A stretch of 64,000 nucleotides of DNA from Lactobacillus crispatus. GTDB taxonomy: Bacteria > Bacillota > Bacilli > Lactobacillales > Lactobacillaceae. The translations under genes were made by a program, and so were the position numbers. Shown piece by piece: positions 54,834 to 62,927 of the stretch. The stretch spans positions 1,054,001-1,118,000 of the forward strand of contig NZ_CP072197.1 in the NCBI RefSeq assembly GCF_018987235.1. The letters are read 5' to 3'. Within the stretch, counting starts at the first letter, position 1. Each line of letters opens with the position of its first letter. The notes below the pieces were generated by a model that made no database searches, was not told where the DNA came from, and saw nothing but the letters and a program-made list of their open reading frames with translations.

Positions 54834-57800
54834 TTAATACTTGTTCGTTATTTCATCAGCAAACTTGTTAATACTGTCGCTTAAACTTCTAAGATATTTA
54901 AATTTACCTAATTCACGTATTTCTTCATCCTCGGCATCAGTTTTATAAACTAATGAAGCTTCTCTAATAATGGCATCTAAATCACCATCAATATTCAAAT
55001 CATCTGCACCTTGTACGTGATTGTAAATAATTGCATTAACCTTTTGACTGTCTGGAATATCTACAAGTCCCCATTTACGCTTATATGTCAAAATATCTTC
55101 ACGCATTGAAGTATTGGCATATCTCTCCAGCAATTCATCAATGTCATCTTGTCTTACTGGGTATGATTTAGCCTTTACATCATTGTTAAAGATGCTATCA
55201 ACGAATTTACTAATCTGTTCGGCTTTCTTTCGATCATCCATCCGATCAGACAATTCTTTGATCTTTTTAACAGTCTTTTTGGCCTTTTCTTCTTGCTCTT
55301 CATGTTTTTGATTCATCAATTCTGCAATCAATTGTTTCAGGTATGTATATGAAACTTTTATTTCCTTAACATGCTCCATACTTAAGTCAATTGCAGTAAA
55401 ATCAATGTTCTTCCGTTTAGCAATCTTTTTCTTCAATTTAATAGCTAAAGTAGTTGTCAAAATCTCTTCTTGCTGTTGAGATAAGCCGATTTCCTTAAGC
55501 AGTTTCTCAGGATGTTTTTCATCATATTCATCATCTTGCTTGGCCATTGCCATCAGATGATTATATTGCCTTAGATCCTTTAACATTTGGTCCTGTCTAT
55601 CAGCTTCTAAGTCCTGAGGAACTCTAGTAAAGTTATCAGTAGTATCACTTAGAGTACTTACTACCTTTCTCAATTCTTTCTTCACTTCACTAAATGGGGG
55701 TGAAATTACAGTAGGTATATCACCCCCTAGGTCTTGCTGTTCATTTGCAGAATCTTTAGAGCCATATTCAGCTAGAGCTTTTTTCATCAACTTCTCGCTT
55801 TGAACGGGCCAACGATAGTTTACAACCCTACCAAAAGGCTTAGTTTGCATATCATAAACTCGATTAGTTCGAGAATATGCCTGAATTAACGAAGCGCCTT
55901 GAAGCGTACGATCAACATATAACGTGTTAAGTTGAGGAGCATCAAATCCCGTTAATAACTGATCAACTACAATTACAAGATCTAAATAATTTCCATCATA
56001 GATCGTGCGATTCAGGCGTGATACTAATTGTTCGGTATATTCCTTAACATCCTTTAATCCAAAGTTAGTGCCAAATTGAACATTATAGTCATGAATTGCT
56101 TCCACAAGTGAGTCATTATTATCCAATTGATTGTCACCATTAGAATTATCCATACTAAAGGTAATTCCAATCTTCAATGGTTTATCACGCAACTGATTTT
56201 GCTTTTTAAATTCTCGATAAAACATCATCGCCATCGGAGTAGATGGTTTCATTCCTCCAACGTGCGTAGTAAATAATGCATTATATTCCCCATTTCGAGA
56301 ACGTTTATCCCAATTTTTTAGGACGTCTTTAACAACTAATTCTACGTGCTTCTGATTATTGTCATAAACACTGGGTTCAATCATGTCGTCCATATCTTCA
56401 GGCTTAAGGTTATTAATTCTATCCTGAATTTGTTTATCAGTATATTTAGGATATCTAGCTTTAAAGTAAGCAGGCAAATATTGTTTTTTTAGAACTTCAT
56501 CGGATAAGGTTGTCTCAAAATCGACCTTAAATCCTAAAACATTATTATCTCTAATTGCATCTACAATAGTATATGCATGAATTAAATCACCAAATATTTC
56601 CCTAGTGGTTGAATGTCCATCAAACACTGGTGTACCTGTATATCCAACCCAAGCCGATTTTGGAAAGGCTGTTTTGATACTTTGTAACATATCACCGGAA
56701 GTTGATCTATGAGCTTCATCAACAATAAACAAAATATGCTTTTTGGCAATATTACTAATATCTTGTTTATCTTTAACCAGAGCTGCCATTTTTTGTAGAG
56801 AAGTTACAATGATTCCATTACCTTTAGATCTAATTTTTCTAGACAAAACCCATCTATTAGATGCATCAGTAACTACACCGCCGCTACCATTTTCAGCTTT
56901 TTCAGGATCATAAGCACTATACTCATCAACTGTCTGATTAGTAAGAGCCACTCTATCAACTAAAAATACAACTTTATCAACATTAGGTAATCGTGAAGCC
57001 AGCCATGCAGTCTTAAATGAAGAAATAGTTTTGCCCGAACCAGTTGCATGCCAAACATAACCAATCCCTTGAGGATCAATGTCAAAATTATGTTGACGCA
57101 CTTTATCAATAATTGAGCTTGCTGCATAAACCTGATATGGTCGCATAACTTTAATCATCTGGCGTTTAGGCGTACCATCCAAAATTATGTAGTTGGTTGC
57201 CATTTGATGTGCCATTGGAATTGAAAGCATACTTGAAGTAAATTCTTGCCAATCGTATACAGGAGAATTATCTTTTTTACGTTGCCACTGAAATGCAAAA
57301 GTTTTATTAAAGGCTTCATCAGTAGTTCTAGCCATATATCTTATGTCGTGTGGCGTCATTGCAACTAAAATTTGTAAAGTGGAAAAAATGTCACCGTATT
57401 GTTGTTCATGAATATATTTGTGCATCTGATTTAATGCTTCATCAGAATCATGATAATCAGCTTTTTCTTCGATTTGAATAATTGGTAATCCATTAATGAG
57501 TAAAGTAGTATCGAATCTGCAAGACCTAAATCCAGGAATTACTGCTGGTCTTTCAATTTGATTAACAACTTGATACCGAGTATTTCCTGCACCAATTTGT
57601 GATTGATCAAATACCGTAAGATATACATGTTTTCCAGAATCTAGATCAACTTCAACTTGAGAAACACCATTAAGTCCATATAAAAATTGCCCTGCTTCAT
57701 ATGGTGTTTTCAAATTGGAAATAATACGTTTCACTTGAGCAAATTCTTCATCTGACAACGGCTCTTCCAATTTATCAGAATTATTTTCTTCAAGAATCTT

Positions 57801-57932
57801 TTTGAAATTTTGCCATAATTGTTCAGTTGTCTTTATTGAAGGTTCATATTTCCACTGCTTAACTCCACCTAAAGTCTCCAATTTATGAATTAACTTATTC
57901 TCAAATTCTAATTCTGCCTTTTCTATAGCCAT
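54834..57932 (-). CDS. hsdR: type I restriction endonuclease subunit R
   Basis: 1032 residues. N-terminal PD-(D/E)xK nuclease (RFDTTLLINGLPIIQIEEKAD), SF2 motor with Walker A HATGSGKT and DEAH (FIVDEAHRS), and TGTPVFDG; C-terminal helical domain that contacts HsdM. The frame is intact. ATG 57932 follows TAGGAGAAG. With hsdS broken the enzyme should be unable to find sites, as HsdS is needed for both cutting and modification. Confidence 0.95.
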   Translation of the reverse strand: MAIEKAELEFENKLIHKLETLGGVKQWKYEPSIKTTEQLWQNFKKILEENNSDKLEEPLSDEEFAQVKRIISNLKTPYEAGQFLYGLNGVSQVEVDLDSGKHVYLTVFDQSQIGAGNTRYQVVNQIERPAVIPGFRSCRFDTTLLINGLPIIQIEEKADYHDSDEALNQMHKYIHEQQYGDIFSTLQILVAMTPHDIRYMARTTDEAFNKTFAFQWQRKKDNSPVYDWQEFTSSMLSIPMAHQMATNYIILDGTPKRQMIKVMRPYQVYAASSIIDKVRQHNFDIDPQGIGYVWHATGSGKTISSFKTAWLASRLPNVDKVVFLVDRVALTNQTVDEYSAYDPEKAENGSGGVVTDASNRWVLSRKIRSKGNGIIVTSLQKMAALVKDKQDISNIAKKHILFIVDEAHRSTSGDMLQSIKTAFPKSAWVGYTGTPVFDGHSTTREIFGDLIHAYTIVDAIRDNNVLGFKVDFETTLSDEVLKKQYLPAYFKARYPKYTDKQIQDRINNLKPEDMDDMIEPSVYDNNQKHVELVVKDVLKNWDKRSRNGEYNALFTTHVGGMKPSTPMAMMFYREFKKQNQLRDKPLKIGITFSMDNSNGDNQLDNNDSLVEAIHDYNVQFGTNFGLKDVKEYTEQLVSRLNRTIYDGNYLDLVIVVDQLLTGFDAPQLNTLYVDRTLQGASLIQAYSRTNRVYDMQTKPFGRVVNYRWPVQSEKLMKKALAEYGSKDSANEQQDLGGDIPTVISPPFSEVKKELRKVVSTLSDTTDNFTRVPQDLEADRQDQMLKDLRQYNHLMAMAKQDDEYDEKHPEKLLKEIGLSQQQEEILTTTLAIKLKKKIAKRKNIDFTAIDLSMEHVKEIKVSYTYLKQLIAELMNQKHEEQEEKAKKTVKKIKELSDRMDDRKKAEQISKFVDSIFNNDVKAKSYPVRQDDIDELLERYANTSMREDILTYKRKWGLVDIPDSQKVNAIIYNHVQGADDLNIDGDLDAIIREASLVYKTDAEDEEIRELGKFKYLRSLSDSINKFADEITNKY

Positions 57933-58026
57933 TTCACTTCTCCTAATATTGATATCTATTTACTATTTTATAAAATTTTCGTTGTGAAGGAAGGAAAATT
58001 TCATAAAAGCAAGAAAAAAGAGATTA

Positions 58027-59190
58027 CCTGAATTGTCAAATTAAGTGCAACAGTTAGGCTATGAGGAAATATATTGCTTGAAGAGTTCTTCTGCTGTGTG
58101 ATATTGAAGGATTCGACGATGTTTGCGGTTAATGGCATCAGTTGCCTGTTGAACATAAGCAGCTGACTTATCTTTCATGCTTTTGCCTTTAGGGAAGAAT
58201 TGACGCAGAAGTCCATTGCAGTTCTCATTGGTGCCTCTTTCCCATGGAGAATATGGGTGGGCGAAGTAGATCTGGCAGCCTTTGATCTTGGTCATATCCG
58301 CAAACTCAGAGCCATTGTCAAACGTGATCGATTTAAACCAGGCAGGATGTCTGTCAATCTCATTTTGAAGCAGCCTTTGGCATGTGCTTGCCCGATAGTC
58401 AGGAATCTTGATAACTACTTCAAAGCGTGTGGTTCTTTCGGTCAAAGTCATTAAAGCAGGCTGATTCTTGCGTCTGACGCCTTTAACCAGATCTCCTTCC
58501 CAGTGCAGCGGCGTTTTTCTGTCTTCAATCTCTTTAGGACGCTGTTCAATGGAATTGCCAAGATTCTTCTTGTGCAAAGCATGACCGCTCTGGCCGTGAT
58601 GACGCTTGTTCCTGCGTCTTTTGAGCTTCATAGGCAGATCAATATTGCTTATGTCCAGCAAGCCCTGATCAATATAGCGATAGACAGTTGGTGTGCTGGG
58701 ACAAGGGTAGCCTGGCATAGTCCTTTTGAATTCACCAACGAATTCATCGATGCTGGTGGCATCAAATTTAGCTTTGAAGCGTCTGGAGAGCATTCTCAAA
58801 AAGACAGCATAATGCTTCAATGGATTGCGCTGATAGCAGTTTTTGCGACGCTTCTCATAATAAAGCTGTGCAGTATCAGCGTAATAGTGCTCATACAATA
58901 AATAGCTGCTGTCTCTTTGCAGGACGCTTCCGCGTTTGATTTCGCGACTGATTGTCGACTTATGGCAGCCGACTTCTTGAGCGATAACAGTACGGGAAGT
59001 TATGCCGGAATCCAGCATTGCTTGAATTTGTCCACGTTGTACGCTGGTTAATTGATGATAGTGCTTAGAAATGCTAGAATTTGAATTGGTCATGAAGATC
59101 TTCCTTTCTTGATTTTTCGTCACTTCAAGTTTAGGTCTTCATGGCCTTTTTGTTTAACACTTGGTGTTGCACTTCAATTTTAAATCCGGG
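58027..59190 (-). mobile_element. IS30-family insertion sequence, copy B (1164 bp)
   Basis: Same length and ends as copy A. The 13-bp flanks aaaaaagagatta at 58014-58026 and 59191-59203 are a target duplication. It is inserted in the T-tract of the terminator of the CPBP gene. Confidence 0.93.
58059..59093 (-). CDS. IS30-family transposase, copy B
   Basis: 344 residues, identical to copy A. Confidence 0.93.
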   Translation of the reverse strand: MTNSNSSISKHYHQLTSVQRGQIQAMLDSGITSRTVIAQEVGCHKSTISREIKRGSVLQRDSSYLLYEHYYADTAQLYYEKRRKNCYQRNPLKHYAVFLRMLSRRFKAKFDATSIDEFVGEFKRTMPGYPCPSTPTVYRYIDQGLLDISNIDLPMKLKRRRNKRHHGQSGHALHKKNLGNSIEQRPKEIEDRKTPLHWEGDLVKGVRRKNQPALMTLTERTTRFEVVIKIPDYRASTCQRLLQNEIDRHPAWFKSITFDNGSEFADMTKIKGCQIYFAHPYSPWERGTNENCNGLLRQFFPKGKSMKDKSAAYVQQATDAINRKHRRILQYHTAEELFKQYISS

Positions 59191-59224
59191 AAAAAAGAGA
59201 TTAAAATATTGCATTTCAATCTCT
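59191..59224 (-). terminator. terminator of the CPBP gene, with its T-tract cut by IS30 copy B
   Basis: On the minus strand agagatt (59224-59218) pairs with aatctct (59202-59196), followed by the T-rich tract tttttt that forms the insertion site. The duplicated target rebuilds part of the T-tract next to the hairpin. Confidence 0.7.
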
Positions 59225-59282
59225 ATACCAAAGTTAATTTCTTTTTGACAAATTCAATTTAAGACTACATACTTTATAAATA

Positions 59283-59984
59283 CTAATTTTCTTTTAAGCA
59301 ATGATGGTTATAGGTCCAGATAGTTAGCAGTGATATTCCGCCTATCCATAAACCACTTACAATAATAGCGGACCATTTTCCTATTATATCTCCTGTTACC
59401 ACGAGAGGTGATATATCAAAAGCAATGTGCATAATGACATTTAACCACATATTATTAGTGAATATTCTTATCGTGCACAGCATTAATCCTATAGATGTAA
59501 CTGCAATTACCTGTTGGAAAGTAACTACAAAATCTTGTCTGGCTAAATTTACAAAATGGGCTAAGCCAAAACAAATCGAACTTAAAATAGCTGACCACAA
59601 TAACACGTAGCGTCTTTTACTAAGTATTTTGGTAAACAAATTAAAAAGTAAATCACGAAATAAAAATTCTTCACAAAGTCCCGCAGCCACTGCTAACAAA
59701 AGAATTGTTATGATACTCATTACAGATTTATGCATTACTTGAACCCACTGTGACGCCTTAGCTAAGTAAAGAATAAATACTATTACACAAAATAATGCTG
59801 TAAGCCAACGTACTTTTCCTTGCTCAATTCTCTTGATAAATACTTTAAAACTTTTTCCGGCAAGCTTATTAGCAAAATGGGCACAAATTAATGCAATAAC
59901 TAAACTAACAATTGCTTGTAATAATTTTCCATTACCACTATTTAAGAAACTAGGACCGAGAAAGAATAATATTTTCCCTCTCAA
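59283..59984 (-). CDS. CPBP-family (CAAX-like) intramembrane protease
   Basis: 233 residues, about seven hydrophobic segments. Abi/CPBP motifs EEFLFRD (Glu-Glu...Arg), AHFVNL and the H in HIAFDIS, typical of membrane metallo-proteases used in bacteriocin immunity or protein processing. The apparent start is TTG 59984, close after an in-frame TAG and without a convincing ribosome site, so the N-terminus may be cut back. Upstream DNA contains decayed genes. Confidence 0.7.
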   Translation of the reverse strand: MRGKILFFLGPSFLNSGNGKLLQAIVSLVIALICAHFANKLAGKSFKVFIKRIEQGKVRWLTALFCVIVFILYLAKASQWVQVMHKSVMSIITILLLAVAAGLCEEFLFRDLLFNLFTKILSKRRYVLLWSAILSSICFGLAHFVNLARQDFVVTFQQVIAVTSIGLMLCTIRIFTNNMWLNVIMHIAFDISPLVVTGDIIGKWSAIIVSGLWIGGISLLTIWTYNHHCLKEN

Positions 59985-60074
59985 AATATTAGACTACGGT
60001 TAAAACAACAAAGGCTATTGTCATCTGCGATATTGAATATTTGTTTTTAGTTGCTTCTAAATCGTTTCCCATTT

Positions 60075-60292
60075 TTATGCTATGCCTTCTTTAGTTAACT
60101 GCTCACCGAAAGTACCAAAAACTGTCAAACTACTTCTAGGATCAGAGTAAATTAAGCTTTCAGCGCTGGAAGCCAATTTTGCGTATTCTTGATAATCTTT
60201 TTGTGAAGTTTCAAAGTTAGTGGTGCTGCGGCAATTGGAGACACAGCCAATAACGCAGTAGAAATTAAAATAAGTTTTTTATTGATTTTCAT
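60075..60292 (-). pseudogene. small secreted protein gene with a frameshift
   Basis: ATG 60292 starts a signal peptide (MKINKKLILISTALLAVSPIAAAP). The frame then shifts. Inserting one base near cca|ctaac gives NFETSQKDYQEYAKLASSAE and on to GIA and TAA at 60075. Repaired length is about 72 residues. Function unknown. Confidence 0.5.
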
Positions 60293-60397
60293 AATGAACC
60301 TTCGATCTAATAAATGCAGTTAAGATTTGATCAGTTAGTACTCATATCATTATTATAGCAGTTATAGTTATTTATTCCTTGATATTGAGCCTATCAA

Positions 60398-60433
60398 AAA
60401 AGAGATCGAAACCCAGTGTCTCAATCTCTTTCG
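60398..60433 (-). terminator. terminator after the decayed LPXTG gene
   Basis: On the minus strand agagat...atctct closes over an imperfect stem and is followed by a T-run. Confidence 0.6.
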
Positions 60434-60436
60434 ATT

Positions 60437-60955
60437 TTATTTTGTTTTCTTCTTACGAGTCCATAATCCACTTAAACTCAAGCCAGACAGTAATAACCCT
60501 AACCATGAAAGATCACTATCTTGCCTACCGGTAGCTGGTAAAACAGACTTAGAGGCTGATCTCGGTGTAATTTGTTCTACTGTATCGTTTTTCATAATAG
60601 AAGTTTCCGTTTGAGCAGCTTTAGTTTTAACAGAGTTTAATCCTACTGGTGATGCTTCACTATGCAGACCAACTCGATGAGTGTAGGCTTTCTTTTTTTA
60701 TCTTTGGCATGACGCTCAAGCTCTGTGGCCTTTGCTAGTGCCGGTAAGAATAGTTCTTCATCAGTTGAAGTCTCCTGACCTTTTTGTTCACTTGGATCAT
60801 CAGAACTACTAATTGAAGATTCAGAAGATTGGTTAGTTTCATCAGATGCTACTTAATCCTAAAACAGAGAAGCCAATTATTGCGGACACAACACCCACTG
60901 ATTCAAATAAAATAAATTTAGCACAATGAGTGCTCTTTTTAAATAGTCTAATCAT
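60437..60955 (-). pseudogene. decayed LPXTG surface protein gene
   Basis: ATG 60955 begins a signal-like segment (KKSTHCAKFILFESVGVVSAIIGFSVLG), cut by a stop; a Ser/Glu-rich stretch (ETNQSSESSISSSDDPSEQ) follows in another frame. A third piece ends with a cell-wall sorting signal: LPATG, a hydrophobic span (WLGLLLSGLSLSGLW) and RKKKTK, stop at 60437. At least two frameshifts and probably a large internal deletion. Confidence 0.6.
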
Positions 60956-61100
60956 ATATTCTTAATAGATATGTAATTAAAGAAGCATTGCATATAGATT
61001 AATACTATTTTTCATGCCTTCTTTTCTTATTGAAATACTTGATTATAAGAGCAATATAGCTTTTATCAATCGAATTATAAAATAACAGTTATTTAAGTAT

Positions 61101-61138
61101 AAAAAAAGCAGATCACCCAGACTAAGGTAATCTGCTTC
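61101..61138 (-). terminator. terminator of the metallophosphoesterase gene
   Basis: gaagcagatta / tgatctgctttttttat on the minus strand: arms agcagat.acc / ggt.atctgct with a loop cttagtctg region and a long T-run. Confidence 0.85.
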
Positions 61139-61160
61139 CGTTTTACAGCAACTAATCTCA

Positions 61161-62387
61161 CTACCACTTAAGCTTCAGTTTATGGCTACTTTGCTCTACC
61201 TGTAAAAATGAATCAACGTAACGCTTAAAACCAGGTAAATATTTGGCAATCAAATGATATTCTCGTGAATTAACAATTTCTTTCTTTTGGGCTGCAGAAT
61301 AATTACTTTCACCTACAAAAAAGTTCCAATTCAATTGATCTATAAATTTTATGACCACGTTAGCATCATTTTTATCTGATAAAGCTTGCGCAATCTGATT
61401 TAGTTGCTTTTCATCCAAACTAAAAAACAAATGTTTCAAATATTGTGAAAAATCTGTTGGCACTTTTTGCTTTTCTTCTGCAGTTAACCACGATTCCATT
61501 TTGAAGGAATGCACCTGATATTGCATCCCCGCTTCGTCTAAATATAGCTGACCATATTCCTGCTTAGTCATACAAAAACAAGCTCCTGCTACCTCCGCAA
61601 TTGGTCGATTAGCAAACGGACCAATAATATTCTGTGCGTTCATATGGCCAGAAAAGACTGCTTTTACATTATATTTTTGTAATAAACCTTGCAGTGCAAG
61701 TGCATTATCAAGAATATATCCCTGATAGATTACTTTATTATGGCGATACAGATTATGATGCATAAAGAATAGCACTTGTTGCTGCTTTTGCTGCGCATCA
61801 ATTAATTCTTTTTCGATCCAGTTCATTTGAGATTCTGAAATTCGACCGTTAGTAATCGGATGAGTTTGTGATTCCTGCTTGCCATAAATATTTGAGTCAG
61901 CCAATATTAGTCGATACTGCTTATTCAGATTAACGCTATAAGCCAGTGAATCAGGATCTTCATGTAAAGCATAATGATAAGAATCAGCAAAGATCTCTTT
62001 CCAAATAGCTGGGCTAATTTGCGGGGTGTAATCTTCATGATCACCTTTAAACTTGCGAGCCCAGCCGTCAAAAATATCATGATTTCCTGGTAAAACTAAG
62101 AATGCAATTTTATTTTTAGTTAATGGCTTAAAAATATTAGCTAAACGTTCTCCTGATATTTTAGCGCCATTAAAGGTTACATCACCAGTAATTATCACTG
62201 CAGTGGGCTTCTCTTGGATTACTTTACGTACAAACGCGGTCAAAGCAATCTCCTGATAATCTAAGTCTTTACCTGCACTAGTGTTGCGCATATGCTGAAA
62301 AGCAAGACCATCATCATGTAAACTATCTGCAATTAGATGTGTATCTGATAATAACCAAAGAATTGGCTTCTTTTTACTAGTAATCAC
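61161..62387 (-). CDS. metallophosphoesterase
   Basis: 408 residues. Calcineurin-like fold with the metal-binding set: SDTHLI, ITGDVTFNG, LPGNHDI, FMHHNL and FSGHMN. Binds two metals and hydrolyses phosphoesters; substrate unknown. No signal peptide. GTG 62387 with AAAAAGG upstream. A C-terminal helical tail (about 300-408) is an addition to the core domain. Confidence 0.87.
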   Translation of the reverse strand: MITSKKKPILWLLSDTHLIADSLHDDGLAFQHMRNTSAGKDLDYQEIALTAFVRKVIQEKPTAVIITGDVTFNGAKISGERLANIFKPLTKNKIAFLVLPGNHDIFDGWARKFKGDHEDYTPQISPAIWKEIFADSYHYALHEDPDSLAYSVNLNKQYRLILADSNIYGKQESQTHPITNGRISESQMNWIEKELIDAQQKQQQVLFFMHHNLYRHNKVIYQGYILDNALALQGLLQKYNVKAVFSGHMNAQNIIGPFANRPIAEVAGACFCMTKQEYGQLYLDEAGMQYQVHSFKMESWLTAEEKQKVPTDFSQYLKHLFFSLDEKQLNQIAQALSDKNDANVVIKFIDQLNWNFFVGESNYSAAQKKEIVNSREYHLIAKYLPGFKRYVDSFLQVEQSSHKLKLKW

Positions 62388-62442
62388 AATTTACCTTTTT
62401 CAAAAATCTATTTTCACTTTAACTACTCATCATTATACCAAC

Positions 62443-62472
62443 AAAAAAGGCATCCCTGCTAGGGATGCCTCA
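62443..62472. terminator. terminator between the phosphoesterase and PNPOx-like genes
   Basis: Perfect 10-bp arms aggcatccct / agggatgcct with a 3-base loop. On the minus strand it is followed by six T and ends the PNPOx-like gene. Confidence 0.9.
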
Positions 62473-62490
62473 TTGCGATAAAATATTGAA

Positions 62491-62856
62491 TTAAGCGTCG
62501 ATTTCTTCGATCTTAATGTTAACTACGAATGCTTCAGGAGTATCAGTGCCTGAAACGATCTTCTTAGCGTAATCGTCGCCTTCATGAATTTCAGCATGTC
62601 CTAAAACACGAAATGCCTTATGAGTAGGAACATCAGCGACAACAATAGCTGCTACTGAACCATTCTTCAAGTTTGCATAAGCAGTTGACTTAGTCTTTTC
62701 AAGATATTGAATAGTTGAAGCATCAATTGCCTTAAGTGAAGCCTTAGGACCAACTTGTGGCACACCGTTAGCATTCACAGTTGCCATGTATGGTAACTGT
62801 GAGTTAAAAAATTCAATTTGTTCATCAGTAAGCTTAGTAGTATCTAATTTTTTCAT
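62491..62856 (-). CDS. pyridoxamine 5'-phosphate oxidase-like flavin protein
   Basis: 121 residues with the PNPOx-like split-barrel fold (LPYMATVNANGVPQVGPKAS, GSVAAIVVADVPTHKAFRVLGHAEI). Such small proteins bind FMN or F420-type cofactors; substrate unknown. ATG 62856 is chosen because of GAAAGG upstream; a longer frame to 62886 exists. Confidence 0.8.
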   Translation of the reverse strand: MKKLDTTKLTDEQIEFFNSQLPYMATVNANGVPQVGPKASLKAIDASTIQYLEKTKSTAYANLKNGSVAAIVVADVPTHKAFRVLGHAEIHEGDDYAKKIVSGTDTPEAFVVNIKIEEIDA

Positions 62857-62897
62857 AAAATTCGACCTTTCTTTTCTTAACTTCATTATTAATTATA

Positions 62898-62919
62898 AGC
62901 TATTTGCTAGAAAATAGCT
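62898..62919. repeat. hairpin abutting IS256 copy 5
   Basis: agctattt (62898-62905) and aaatagct (62912-62919) are exact complements with a 6-base loop. The IS starts 8 bases further on, the length of one target duplication. Confidence 0.6.
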
Positions 62920-62927
62920 ATTATTTT

